This document shows, in pieces, positions 25,047-33,049 of a stretch of DNA of 64,000 nucleotides. The stretch lies in the NCBI GenBank assembly GCA_958348245.1, contig CATVYJ010000001.1, positions 62,001 to 126,000 on the forward strand, in the 5' to 3' direction. Below the pieces are notes generated by a model, which saw only the letters and a list, made by a program, of their open reading frames with translations, ran no database searches and was not told the DNA's origin. The DNA is from an uncultured Veillonellaceae bacterium (lineage in GTDB: Bacteria > Bacillota > Negativicutes > Veillonellales > Dialisteraceae). Numbering within the stretch: position 1 is the stretch's first letter; every line of letters begins with the position of its first letter. Both the position numbers and the translations under genes were made by a program.

Positions 25047-26120
25047 TTAACCGAAGAACCGGTCGAGGTGATTGGCGGCCTGCTTTCTCATTTCCTCCGT
25101 ATAGTGGATGTACGTTTTCTCCACCGTGGCGATGGAGTCTCCGAGGAGCGCGGCGACGGTCTGGATGTCTACGCCGGAGGAGAGCATGAATGTAGCGAAA
25201 GTGTGCCGCAGGTCGTGAATGCTGTGATCGGGAAATATGCCGGCGAGCGTGCGGCTCACGGGGTAAGCGTAGCGGATGTCTGTGAGCCGGCCGTCCATGT
25301 AGAGGACGGAGGTGCGTCTCCATTTCATCAGTGCCTGCTGGAGCACGGGCGGCATGTGTACGGTACGGTTGCCGTTTTTATTCTTTACAGGACCGAGGCC
25401 CAGCACCGGCTTACCGTCCTTCCTGCCGATTCGTTTGAACTGCTTGTTGATGGAAATCCGGCTGTTCACGAAGTCCACGTCCTTCCAGCAGATGCCGAGC
25501 GCCTCGCCGACGCGCACGCCGGTCGTAGCGCATATCCCGATGATGAGATGGTACTTGGAGTCAGTCATATGGTCGATGAGATACTGCGTTTCCTCCCGTG
25601 TGAGCGTGCGGAGCTTCCCGCACGACTTCGCCAGCTCCGCATCGGTCGTCTTCATTTCAGCGACGGGATTTTCTCCGATTGCTTTATATTTGAGAGCCGA
25701 GGCGAAAATACTCTTGATGATAGCACGGTACATGGCCTTCGTCCGTGGTTTCAAGTGGGCGAAAGCGGCCATCTGCCGTTCCACGTCGATATATTTGATG
25801 CGGGAAATGTCCCTGTCGCAGATCTCCGTTATATTAGCTACTGCGCGGAGGTAGTTATCCCGCGTCCCAAAGGTGATGTCGCTCCGCGCATCCAAGTACA
25901 GACGGGCAAATCCCATGAGTGTGAGACCATGGAACTGGCGATCCGTTTTTATGAGACCCTCCACCGCGCGTAGCAGCGTCTGGCGGTATGCGAGAGCATC
26001 CCGCTTCGTCGCAAAGCCCGCCTTCGTTTTCTGTCGCCAGAGCGAGCCGTCTTTATAATCCATAACAAGCTGCTATCCCTTGCCCTTCCGACGCGCGGAG
26101 AAATTGTATTTAAAATTCAT
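25047..26120 (-). pseudogene. int: Tyrosine recombinase (phage integrase) with amber codon 16
   Basis: From the ATG at 26118-26120 (AGAGGTGAT upstream) the frame reads MNFKYNFSARRKGKG, then TAG at 26073-26075, then QLVMDYKDGSLWRQK and onwards in the same frame to 25047. The first part is the normal arm-binding N-terminus, so a Trp or Tyr codon has become a stop. Translation could restart at 26063 and give 338 residues. In that numbering the core keeps Arg184 (GVRVGEA), His283/Arg286 (HDLRHTF) and Tyr318 (KTYIHY), but the usual second His before the tyrosine reads Asp (LLGDS). Probably inactive or impaired. Confidence 0.8.
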
Positions 26121-26294
26121 GGTATCACCTCTAATATTTGTCGTACTAAGAAAGGCAAAAGAGATAGATTTGAATCATAGTCACCAAGGGAACCTATGTA
26201 AGGATATATTCATGACGAACATGGTACACGGGGACCTACGAAAAAAGAACGGGATATGATTGAATTTGTAACAAAAATATGGGAAAATAAACAT

Positions 26295-26364
26295 GACGGG
26301 TAGTGGTATTAGAAGGATTACGCCTTGATAGAGGAGACCTCGGTGCGACTCCGGGCGCCCGTCA
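26295..26364 (+). pseudogene. tRNA-like relic 1 (possibly tRNA-Ile)
   Basis: GACGGGT 26295-26301 pairs with GCCCGTC 26357-26363 as an acceptor stem; a 5-bp T-stem CTCGG/CCGGG encloses TGCGACT. The D-arm pairs only through G-U and the anticodon arm (TTGATAG) is not properly closed. Total about 70 bases, short for a tRNA. I read this as a decayed phage tRNA. Confidence 0.4.
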
Positions 26365-26367
26365 TAT

Positions 26368-26437
26368 GACAGGTCGTAGTGTACGGGGGGCACGCCTTGA
26401 AGGAGAAAGATCGCGGTTCAAATCCGGGCGCCTGTCA
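26368..26437 (+). pseudogene. tRNA-like relic 2
   Basis: GACAGGT 26368-26374 pairs with GCCTGTC 26430-26436; the T-loop TTCAAAT is canonical with a nearly paired T-stem (one G-G mismatch). Anticodon arm (TTGAAGG) poorly formed. Similar length and design to the relic just upstream, suggesting a decayed tandem phage tRNA array. Confidence 0.4.
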
Positions 26438-26438
26438 G

Positions 26439-26467
26439 AGCAGAATCGTTTCGGCGGTTCTGCTTTT
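26439..26467 (+). terminator. Terminator after tRNA-like relics
   Basis: AGCAGAA 26439-26445 pairs with TTCTGCT 26458-26464, followed by T residues. Confidence 0.7.
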
Positions 26468-26472
26468 CTATT

Positions 26473-26494
26473 GCCCGCAGATGCGGGCTTTTTT
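26473..26494 (+). terminator. Second tandem terminator
   Basis: GCCCGC, 4-base loop, GCGGGC, then six T, six bases after the previous terminator. Confidence 0.75.
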
Positions 26495-26514
26495 ATTGGA
26501 AGCGAGTAGAGTAG

Positions 26515-26612
26515 GGGCCAAGCGGCCTCGAAAAGGAGGGGCGCAGCGATGCGCATGAGATAGTCTGCCCCATGTAGAAATACATGGAGCATGTACGGAA
26601 GCGGTACATGCG
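26515..26612 (+). ncRNA. Run of hairpins, possible 3' part of a group I intron
   Basis: Five small hairpins in about 100 bases: GGCC/GGCC, CCTC/GAGG, GCGC/GCGC, CATGT/ACATG and an 8-bp GCATGTAC/GTACATGC. Between the third and fourth is ATGAGATAGTCT, close to the P7 strand of group I introns, which typically follows the P8 hairpin and precedes P9 hairpins. It abuts terminase coding sequence, a known intron site in phages. The 5' half of an intron was not found, so this is at best a remnant. Confidence 0.3.
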
Positions 26613-27472
26613 CAACATATATGCGAAGAGCTGGATCAGTTCAGCGGCATGGAGGAAATCCGCAGCGTGAATCATCGCTTCTCCGCGGCGGCCCGGTGTT
26701 CTGGTGCTTTGGGATCTATAATCCGCCGCAGAGCGCGAACAACTGGGTGAATGAAGAAATGCTTATGGAGCAGCCGGACCGGCTGTTCCATCATTCGGAC
26801 TACCGGAGCGTTCCGGCAGACTGGCTGGGCGCGCAGTTCCTGGAGGATGCGGACCGGCTCCGCCAGAGGAATGAGCGGGCTTACCGGCATGAATATCTGG
26901 GAGAGGTCACAGGCACGGGAGGATCTGTCTTCGAAAACGTGCGGGACCGGCCCATGACGGATGAGGAGGTCGCCCATTTTGACCGCAGGCGGTACGGCCT
27001 CGATTTCGGCTTTGCGGTAGACCCGCTCGCCTTTCTGTGCATGCACTACGATGCGAAGCACGAAGCACTCTACATTTTCGATGAAATCTACCAGCCGAAG
27101 CTCACGAACACGCGGGCGGCGGAGATGATCCGGCGGAAAATCACGTCGTCGGCGGTCATCTGGGCGGACAGTGCGGAGCCGAAGAGCATTGCGGAGATGC
27201 GGGACAGCGGTCTGCGCATGTACGGCGCGAAGAAGGGGCCGGACAGCGTGGATTACGGCATCCGATGGCTCCAGAGCTTGGACACCATCTACATTGACAA
27301 GCGGCGCTGTCCCAATGCCTTCCACGAATTTGTAGGCTATGAATACGAGAGAAACCGGGACGGGCAGTTCATCAGCGCCTACCCGGACAAAGACAATCAC
27401 GCTATCGACGCCTGCCGATACGCTATGCAGGAAGACATGCGGCGCGGCGGAGTGAAGGTCATGAGATGGTAA
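26613..27472 (+). pseudogene. Phage terminase large subunit, C-terminal part, frameshifted
   Basis: Coding for EELDQFSGMEEIRSVNHRFS (start about 26625) breaks off near 26688, where one C of a CCC appears missing; the next frame continues RGGPVFWCFGIYNPP to 27472. This is a PBSX/SPP1-type terminase. The nuclease domain keeps its acidic residues in GLDFGF, WADSAEP and NHAIDACRYA. The N-terminal ATPase half is absent, replaced by the hairpin region and tRNA relics. The longest surviving frame begins at 26591. It cannot package DNA. Confidence 0.85.
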
Positions 27473-27484
27473 TAAAAAACAAGC

Positions 27485-27506
27485 GCTCCCTCACGGGGGC
27501 TTTTTT
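27485..27506 (+). terminator. Terminator between terminase remnant and tRNA-Trp
   Basis: GCTCCC 27485-27490 pairs with GGGGGC 27495-27500, followed by six T. Confidence 0.75.
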
Positions 27507-27509
27507 CAT

Positions 27510-27583
27510 GGGCGCTTGATGTAATGGAAGCATGGCGGTCTCCAAAACCGTCTGTGCGCGTTCGAACCGCGCAGCGCCTGCCA
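27510..27583 (+). tRNA. tRNA-Trp (CCA), phage-borne
   Basis: Complete cloverleaf of 74 bases with encoded 3' CCA. Acceptor GGGCGCT/AGCGCCT; D-arm ATG/CAT with GG in the loop; anticodon stem GCGGT/ACCGT around CTCCAAA (anticodon CCA at 27542-27544); T-arm GCGCG/CGCGC around TTCGAAC. It sits between terminase and portal genes, so it belongs to the prophage. Phage tRNAs often help late-gene translation or replace host tRNAs cut in defence. Confidence 0.9.
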
Positions 27584-27605
27584 AGTTATATACAGGGAGA
27601 CGGAC

Positions 27606-29006
27606 ATGGAACTGGAAGAAGCAAAGCGGCTCGCGGTCAAATATGACGCACTGCGGGAAGCGAAGGCCGCGCATACCGCCGTGGCCTACCGCTACTACAC
27701 TGGGCAGAATGACATCAAATTCCGCCGGCCGAAGACGGAATGTGGTGAGGACGGGAAGAACATCCTGCGACATGCAGACAACCGCATCGCCTTCAATTTT
27801 CACGCTCTGCTCGTGGACCAGAAGGCGGGTTATCTCTTCACCGCGCCGCCGATTTTCGACGTGGGCAGTGAGACGGCTAATAAAAAGGTCCGAGCTGTCC
27901 TCGGGAACGCCTACGGGAAGAAAATCAAGAATCTCTGCATTGACGCCTCCAATGCGGGCGTTTCCTGGGTGCACTACTGGAAAGACGACGATGGAAATTT
28001 CCAGTGGATGCCCATTCCATCTATTCAGGTCTATCCCATCTTCACCGATGATTTGCAGGTCAATCTGGCGGCTGTCATGCGCTGCTACCGCACGCTGGAC
28101 GATGATGGGGAGGAATGGAAGGTGTACGAGTTCTGGAATGATACAGAAGTCGCCGTCTACCGCCAGAAAAATGAGATTTTCCAGCCGCTCGACCGGTTCA
28201 GCGTCGTACTGGACGGCCTCACAAAGCCGACGAACACATGGAAGCACGGCATGGGCGCGGTGCCATTCATTCCCTTTGCCAACAACAGCCGGGGAGCCTC
28301 CGATCTGGACCGCGTGAAAGACCTCATCGATGCCTACGACAAGACCTTCTCCGGCTTCGTGGACGACCTCGAAGATATTCAGGAGGTCATCCTCGTGCTC
28401 ACCAATTACGGCGGAACAGATACGCGCCGCTTTCTGGATGATTTGAAATACTACAAGACCATCCAGGTGGAATCTACCGGCGACGGAGATAAATCAGGCG
28501 TATCCACCCTGACCATCGACATCCCCGTGGAGGCGCGGGACAAGCTGCTGGAGCTCACGCGGAAAGCCATCTTCGATATGGGGCAGGGCGTGGACCCGCA
28601 GCAGCAGTCCTTCGACCGCACCTCCGGGGAAGCCATGAAATTTCTGTACTCCCTGCTCGAGCTCAAGGCGGGTCTCATGGAGACCGAGTTCCGCCTCAGC
28701 CTGGACAACCTTGTGCGGGCCATCTGCCGGGCGTCTGGTATCGCGGAGCCGGAAAACGTTATCCAGACGTGGACACGAACCGCCATCCGCAACGATTCTG
28801 AGCTGGCGGATATGTGCAGTAAATCCGTGGGCATCCTGTCCACGAAGACCATTCTCAAGAATCATCCCTTTGTGGATGATCCGGAAACGGAAGAAAAGGA
28901 ACTCCGGAAAGAAAAAGAAGAAGCCGCGGAGGATACGGATACCTACCGCGCCTCCTTTGGCCGGCAGAATCAGACGGGCCGACAGCCCGCGGGAAATCAG
29001 GAATAA
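27606..29006 (+). CDS. Phage portal protein (SPP1 gp6 type)
   Basis: 466 residues, the ring protein through which DNA enters the capsid. Features: the N-terminal YYTGQNDIKFR segment, the conserved ADNRIAFNFHALLVDQKAGYL-like region (residues about 57-77, wing/stem), NAYGKKIKN, and the clip/crown region followed by a charged low-complexity tail. Length is close to the family norm. ATG 27606 follows GGGAGACGG. It appears intact, and MuF starts 12 bases later as in SPP1-like phages. Confidence 0.9.
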   Translation: MELEEAKRLAVKYDALREAKAAHTAVAYRYYTGQNDIKFRRPKTECGEDGKNILRHADNRIAFNFHALLVDQKAGYLFTAPPIFDVGSETANKKVRAVLGNAYGKKIKNLCIDASNAGVSWVHYWKDDDGNFQWMPIPSIQVYPIFTDDLQVNLAAVMRCYRTLDDDGEEWKVYEFWNDTEVAVYRQKNEIFQPLDRFSVVLDGLTKPTNTWKHGMGAVPFIPFANNSRGASDLDRVKDLIDAYDKTFSGFVDDLEDIQEVILVLTNYGGTDTRRFLDDLKYYKTIQVESTGDGDKSGVSTLTIDIPVEARDKLLELTRKAIFDMGQGVDPQQQSFDRTSGEAMKFLYSLLELKAGLMETEFRLSLDNLVRAICRASGIAEPENVIQTWTRTAIRNDSELADMCSKSVGILSTKTILKNHPFVDDPETEEKELRKEKEEAAEDTDTYRASFGRQNQTGRQPAGNQE

Positions 29007-29018
29007 AGGGAGACAGCC

Positions 29019-30437
29019 ATGCCGGATCAGGACTACTGGAAAGAGCGCTTCGAGACGCTCAACGAATCGCTGCTGAAAGACGGCATGGACTACTACGACG
29101 AAGCAGAGAAGATTTTCCGCCGTGCCCAGCGCTCCATTGACAGAGATATCGCCGTCTGGTATCAGCGCTTTGCGGACAACAACAAAATTTCCCTCCAAGA
29201 CGCGCAGAAACTGCTCCGGAAGGACGAGCTCGAAGAGTTTAAATGGACCGTGGAAGACTACATCAAACACGGCCGGGAAAACGGCGTCTCCGCTGACTGG
29301 TCGAAACAGCTCGAAAACGCCTCCGCCCGTTTTCATATTTCCCGTCTGGAAGCGCTCAAAATCGAGATGCAGCATCATCTGGAAGAGCTCTACGGGAATT
29401 ACATTGACGGGCTGGACGGCGCCGTGCGCCGCACCTATCAGGACAGCTACTACAAGACCTGCTACACCATGCAGGAGGGTTTCCACACCGGATTCGAAGT
29501 GGCGTCCCTGCCGGAGAGCGCCGTCGATGCGGTCATCAAAAAGCCCTGGGCGGCAGACGGTATGAACTTCTCCGATCGCATCTGGCGGGACAAGGACAAA
29601 CTGCTCCGCACTTTGCAGGACGAACTCACGCAGGGGCTCATCCGCGGCGATCCACAGGACGCCATCGTGCGCCGGTTTGCAAAGCGCATGGGCGTCTCCC
29701 TCTCCAGTGCGGGCCGCCTCATCGCTACCGAATCCGCATTCTTCGCGGCAAAGGGCAGTCTGGACGGCCTGAAATATCTCGGCGTGGAGAAGTACCAGTT
29801 CGTGGCCACGCTGGACCGGCGCACCTCCGACATCTGCCGGAGCATGGATATGAAAATCATCCCCGTGAAAGACTTCCAGCCGGGCGTCACCGCGCCGCCC
29901 CTCCACTGCTGGTGCCGCTCCTGTATCGTGCCCTACATGGGGGACAATGCAGAGGGCCTCCGCGCCTCGAGAGACGAAGAGGGGAAGACAACCTACATCC
30001 CCGACATGGCCTACAAAGACTGGAAGGCGGTCTACGTGGAAAAGACGAAGACGCTGGCAGACATCGGGCAGCGGCCGCCGAGACATGCTATAATAGAAGA
30101 AAAGATAGCGTCCGGCGAAATCAGCCTGACGGTGAATCAAGAAAAACAGGCGCGGCATGATAAGAACTCTCCGCTGTATCAGGAGGGACGGAGCTACATG
30201 CTGATACCTCTGAATGAAATACAGGACATCGTGAATCAGTATGCAGGTACTGGATTTATACCGACAGATAAACGGGACGAATGGAAGCACAAAGAAGTTA
30301 TTACACTTCCTTATAATGTCGGTGTCATGGTTGATGAAAAAACAAAAAAAGAAGTTTCGACAAAACGCATAACGATTCATTATTCAAAAACTGGGCTGCA
30401 TGTAGTTCCCACAAGACCGGATGAAGGAGGCGAGTAA
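29019..30437 (+). CDS. MuF-type minor head protein with C-terminal toxin-like domain
   Basis: 472 residues. The first about 320 residues are the phage head morphogenesis (SPP1 gp7/MuF) protein, with the MuF core around LIATESAFFAAKG, DRRTSDICRSMD and APPLHCWCRSC. The last about 100 residues (QARHDKNSPLYQEGRSYM onwards, YAGTGFIPTDKRDEWKHKE, KRITIHYSKTGLHVVP) resemble polymorphic-toxin nuclease tails that phages attach to MuF proteins; I think Ntox50, from memory. A small gene 3 bases downstream is a candidate immunity protein. ATG 29019 follows AGGGAGAC. Confidence 0.82.
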   Translation: MPDQDYWKERFETLNESLLKDGMDYYDEAEKIFRRAQRSIDRDIAVWYQRFADNNKISLQDAQKLLRKDELEEFKWTVEDYIKHGRENGVSADWSKQLENASARFHISRLEALKIEMQHHLEELYGNYIDGLDGAVRRTYQDSYYKTCYTMQEGFHTGFEVASLPESAVDAVIKKPWAADGMNFSDRIWRDKDKLLRTLQDELTQGLIRGDPQDAIVRRFAKRMGVSLSSAGRLIATESAFFAAKGSLDGLKYLGVEKYQFVATLDRRTSDICRSMDMKIIPVKDFQPGVTAPPLHCWCRSCIVPYMGDNAEGLRASRDEEGKTTYIPDMAYKDWKAVYVEKTKTLADIGQRPPRHAIIEEKIASGEISLTVNQEKQARHDKNSPLYQEGRSYMLIPLNEIQDIVNQYAGTGFIPTDKRDEWKHKEVITLPYNVGVMVDEKTKKEVSTKRITIHYSKTGLHVVPTRPDEGGE

Positions 30438-30440
30438 AAC

Positions 30441-30647
30441 ATGGTTTCACTGTATGGTTACGACGGGAAAAAGGTAAAGATTATCGATACTGATGGGAAA
30501 GAATGGCACGGGTATGTCGACTTCTATACCAGTAAGTATGACAATGAGGAGGGGGAAGGGAGCATAACATGTAAAATGAATGATCCGAATCACTCTTATG
30601 TGGAGTTCATGCAGCACGAAGTAAAATCTATTGAAGTAGAAAAATAA
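30441..30647 (+). CDS. Small acidic protein, candidate immunity protein
   Basis: 68 residues, not recognised by name. Starts MVSLYGYDGKKVKIIDTDG and looks like a small beta-barrel (Sm- or SH3-like: GKKVKI, GKEWHGYVDF, VEFMQHEVKSIEV). Its AAGGAGG lies inside the end of the MuF gene, so the two are translated together. Placement directly behind a MuF-toxin fusion suggests immunity to that tail, but this is inferred from position only. A terminator overlaps its stop. Confidence 0.7.
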   Translation: MVSLYGYDGKKVKIIDTDGKEWHGYVDFYTSKYDNEEGEGSITCKMNDPNHSYVEFMQHEVKSIEVEK

Positions 30648-30676
30648 AAAGCCGTCCGCTTAGGCAGACGGCTTTT
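30647..30676. terminator. Bidirectional terminator between convergent prophage genes
   Basis: AAAAGCCGTC pairs with GACGGCTTTT around 30647-30676; shared by the plus-strand small gene and the minus-strand Rha gene. Confidence 0.85.
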
Positions 30677-30683
30677 ACTATGC

Positions 30684-31526
30684 TTAGTCTTCGTTGACTA
30701 CATCATGAAGGGTAATGAGTATGGAAGTAATTTGCTGGGAAAGATATTGCGCCATGCGGATATCCGCGTCTCGAAGCTCAGGGATGTGATTGGAAGTTCC
30801 CAAAGATTCCATGAGCATGTTGAGGTAGGTTTTTCGCATTTGGACACTCTGCATGATTTCTCTCGCTTGGGAGTTCTTGTCGGTGCCTGGAGTGTCTTTA
30901 AAGTAAGCTTCGACAAAGGGGATGATCCTGCGGAAAATCCCATTATCCGGAGAATCATACTTTTTCAAAAGATGGATGACGGCGGCCTTTGTGAGGATTA
31001 CCGCTTTTCCGGCGGGGGATCTGCTGCGGTTTTCCTTCTTGAACGAGGCCATATCCCCGTATCGCAGGAGAGTATACGGGATGCCATCCTGCTTGAGCGC
31101 CTCCAACATACACGAGCGGTTAATGCCGAAAAGATTCTCGAGCATGGTCAGAGGCATGACGGGGACGCCGTGCCACGTGTATCTCCAGCCGGGCTTCTCG
31201 GGAAGCGTCGGCGCGAATTTTTCACTCAGAGCCTTTTCCATGGCGTTGAACGCTTCGATGTACTTGATCTTCCATTCGAGGGCTTTCTTCCCGGTGAATC
31301 CCATCACGAGGAGGGAGAACCCGTCCCGATTCATGAGGTATTCGAGATTCATTTTTCCGGAGGCATCTTTGTATTGACTCCGATAAAACCACTGAACGCA
31401 ATTTTGCGTTGAGGTCAAATTTTGAATCCCACGTAAGACATCGCAATGCCTTTTCCCAAAAACCTCCGCCACCTGCCGCGAGGAGGTAACCACCTGATTC
31501 TTCCTGATTTCTACCAAATCATTCAT
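30684..31526 (-). CDS. Rha family phage regulatory protein (antirepressor-like)
   Basis: 280 residues. The N-terminal Rha domain (MNDLVEIRKNQVVTSSRQVAEVFGK-type, about 1-100) contains HCDVLRGIQNL and NRDGFSLLVMGFTGKKALEWK, the family hallmarks. The rest includes a second DNA-binding-like region. Rha/Ant proteins lift or modulate repression in temperate phages. The start at 31524-31526 has AAAGGA, which sits in the loop of an inverted repeat (31527-31533 with 31551-31557). Confidence 0.85.
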   Translation of the reverse strand: MNDLVEIRKNQVVTSSRQVAEVFGKRHCDVLRGIQNLTSTQNCVQWFYRSQYKDASGKMNLEYLMNRDGFSLLVMGFTGKKALEWKIKYIEAFNAMEKALSEKFAPTLPEKPGWRYTWHGVPVMPLTMLENLFGINRSCMLEALKQDGIPYTLLRYGDMASFKKENRSRSPAGKAVILTKAAVIHLLKKYDSPDNGIFRRIIPFVEAYFKDTPGTDKNSQAREIMQSVQMRKTYLNMLMESLGTSNHIPELRDADIRMAQYLSQQITSILITLHDVVNED

Positions 31527-31599
31527 GGTGTGTTCCTTTCATTGAATGAGACACACCTCCATGATAGAATATTTCATGGAGACGCAATCTCCGAGCTGT

Positions 31600-31635
31600 A
31601 AAGGACTGCATACTTTCCACGGTGGGCAGTCTTTT
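31600..31635 (-). terminator. Terminator after RHH gene
   Basis: Inverted repeat AAAGACTGC / GCAGTC(C)TTT, read on the minus strand immediately after the RHH stop codon. Confidence 0.65.
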
Positions 31636-31810
31636 ACTTTGTTTGGATTTCTTGAAAAATCCGCCGAATGCCTTCTCGGATGATGCCAGAGCGCGTAGTA
31701 TTTAATTCCTTTGCGCATGTATCCATCATAGAGACGGTTTCCTTATCCATGCGAACCCGAATCATCGTGTCCTTTGGATTGGCGGATTTCGGTCGGCCAC
31801 TGTTGGCCAT
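31634..31810 (-). CDS. Ribbon-helix-helix (CopG/Arc-like) repressor
   Basis: 58 residues. The N-terminus ANSGRPKSANPKD is a basic tail, then the RHH fold TMIRVRMDKETVSMMDTCAKE plus NTTRSGIIREGIRRIFQEI. Such proteins bind operators as dimers. The ATG at 31810 is placed 8 bases after GGAGG; a GTG three codons earlier is less likely. It could repress the Rha gene downstream or the divergent promoter for the GNAT pair. Confidence 0.8.
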   Translation of the reverse strand: MANSGRPKSANPKDTMIRVRMDKETVSMMDTCAKELNTTRSGIIREGIRRIFQEIQTK

Positions 31811-32146
31811 AATATTCACCTCCGTTTCCTGTTGCTACGATTATACTGCTGTAGCAACAAGAAAGCAAGAGAGAAATTCCCACGGCATGCAAACGGCTTT
31901 TACTATGGCTCCTGTGCTTTTCCCCGGCCGGATGGTATAATCAGGCGATACAGAAAATAAGCAACGGATGAAAAATATGCTGGTATAATTCTTGACAAGA
32001 ATTATGGCGTGTCAAAATGTTCCTTATTTTCTTGCAATGATTTTTCTGCTCTTTTATAATCAAGAAAAACGAAGACAGCATATATTCTATGGTTTTACTT
32101 TGTGGCAACAGTAAATTATAATAACATATTTTTTCAGGAAGGGTGC
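31811..32146 (+). promoter_or_regulatory. Intergenic control region with promoter for the GNAT pair
   Basis: 336 AT-rich bases without a gene. On the plus strand TTTACT 32094-32099, 17-base spacer and TATAAT 32117-32122 form a good promoter about 25 bases before the next start. Other TATAAT-like and TTGACA-like words (near 31955 and 31990) suggest extra or minus-strand promoters for the RHH gene. No long reading frame or tRNA seen. Confidence 0.65.
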
Positions 32147-32332
32147 ATGAACATGGCCACAAGAAGCATTTTGACGAGTGTGAATATAAGGGGGGATAAA
32201 CAAACGAAGGCTTTTATTACGGCTCTGGAGGAAGCAAAAAATAAAAAGGGAAAAGACGTTGTACTCAGCCGTAAACTTCGGGAAATCAAAGAAGAACAAA
32301 TGGAAGATTTTATTAATGCCATCAAAAAATAA
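32147..32332 (+). CDS. Small lysine-rich protein, candidate antitoxin
   Basis: 61 residues, not recognised. MNMATRSILTSVNIRGDKQ could be a beta strand plus the start of an RHH-like DNA-binding region; the remainder is helical and charged (KNKKGKDVVLSRKLREIKEEQ). ATG 32147 has GGAAGGG upstream; a longer in-frame start lacks a ribosome site. It is followed 20 bases later by a GNAT acetyltransferase, the usual antitoxin-then-toxin order. Function inferred from arrangement. Confidence 0.7.
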   Translation: MNMATRSILTSVNIRGDKQTKAFITALEEAKNKKGKDVVLSRKLREIKEEQMEDFINAIKK

Positions 32333-32352
32333 GGCGGAGGGTTTTCAATGAA

Positions 32353-32982
32353 ATGAAGGGATTCGCAACAGTCATATTGAAAGACCTCATCCGCGTAACA
32401 GAGGAAAAGCCTGAAATGTTGTCCGAAAAGGAATTGGATAACATTCTATCGGGCTTTTACTGTCCGTTCAATAATGATGTGGAGTATTTTTTGCAGCATA
32501 AAGCGATTAGCTTTGAAAAAGAAGGAATATCGGCGACACATCTGGTTTTTGCTTCCTATCAGGAAAAGCCGGTACTTGTGGGGTATTTCGCTCTGGCATC
32601 CAAATATTTTCATGTGGACATTAAAGAATTGAATGCCAAATGGAAGCGACGGGTGAATCGGTTTGGCGCCTATGACTACGGGATAAAGAAAAGAATTATT
32701 TCTGCTCCATTAATAGGTCAGCTTGGTAAAAATTTCCAGAATCATTATGATAAGCTGATTTGTGGAGATGAACTTCTGAAAATTGCCTGTGATATGGTTC
32801 GCAGGTCTCAAGCACTCATTGGAGGGAAACTGGTCTACCTTGAATGTGAAGATACGCCAAAGCTGAGAGGTTTTTATGAAGAAAACGGATTTATCGTATT
32901 CGGCAAAAGAACTCTGGAAGAAAAAGAAGGGCGGATTTTTAAGGGAGAATATTTACTGCAGATGATGAAATATCTTAATTGA
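32353..32982 (+). CDS. GNAT-fold acetyltransferase, candidate toxin
   Basis: 209 residues. GNAT features: LVGYFALASKYF as the central strand, ISAPLIGQLGKNF as the acetyl-CoA binding strand and loop (here without the full RxxGxG), and LVYLECEDTPKLRGFYEENGF as the conserved strand 5/helix 4 segment with FYEENGF. GNAT toxins of TA modules acetylate charged tRNAs; phage GNATs may also modify other targets. ATG 32353 follows GGCGGAGG at 12 bases; an ATG five bases earlier meets a stop at once. AT-rich codon use differs from the chromosome, suggesting transfer. Confidence 0.75.
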   Translation: MKGFATVILKDLIRVTEEKPEMLSEKELDNILSGFYCPFNNDVEYFLQHKAISFEKEGISATHLVFASYQEKPVLVGYFALASKYFHVDIKELNAKWKRRVNRFGAYDYGIKKRIISAPLIGQLGKNFQNHYDKLICGDELLKIACDMVRRSQALIGGKLVYLECEDTPKLRGFYEENGFIVFGKRTLEEKEGRIFKGEYLLQMMKYLN

Positions 32983-32997
32983 GTATGGAATTGTTTC

Positions 32998-33022
32998 AAG
33001 CACTCGAAAGAGTGCTTTTTTT
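32998..33022 (+). terminator. Terminator after GNAT gene
   Basis: AAGCACTC, GAAA loop, GAGTGCTT, then T-run; perfect 8-bp stem. Confidence 0.9.
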
Positions 33023-33049
33023 ATGCCCATTTGCGAAGGAGGTGATGAG

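Noticed and set aside
26181..26393. 70-codon minus-strand frame in the prophage gap
   Set aside because: Lies over the tRNA-like relics, has no ribosome site, and looks hydrophobic by chance.
31668..31940. 90-codon plus-strand frame over the RHH gene
   Set aside because: Antisense to a well-supported small repressor and lacking a ribosome site.
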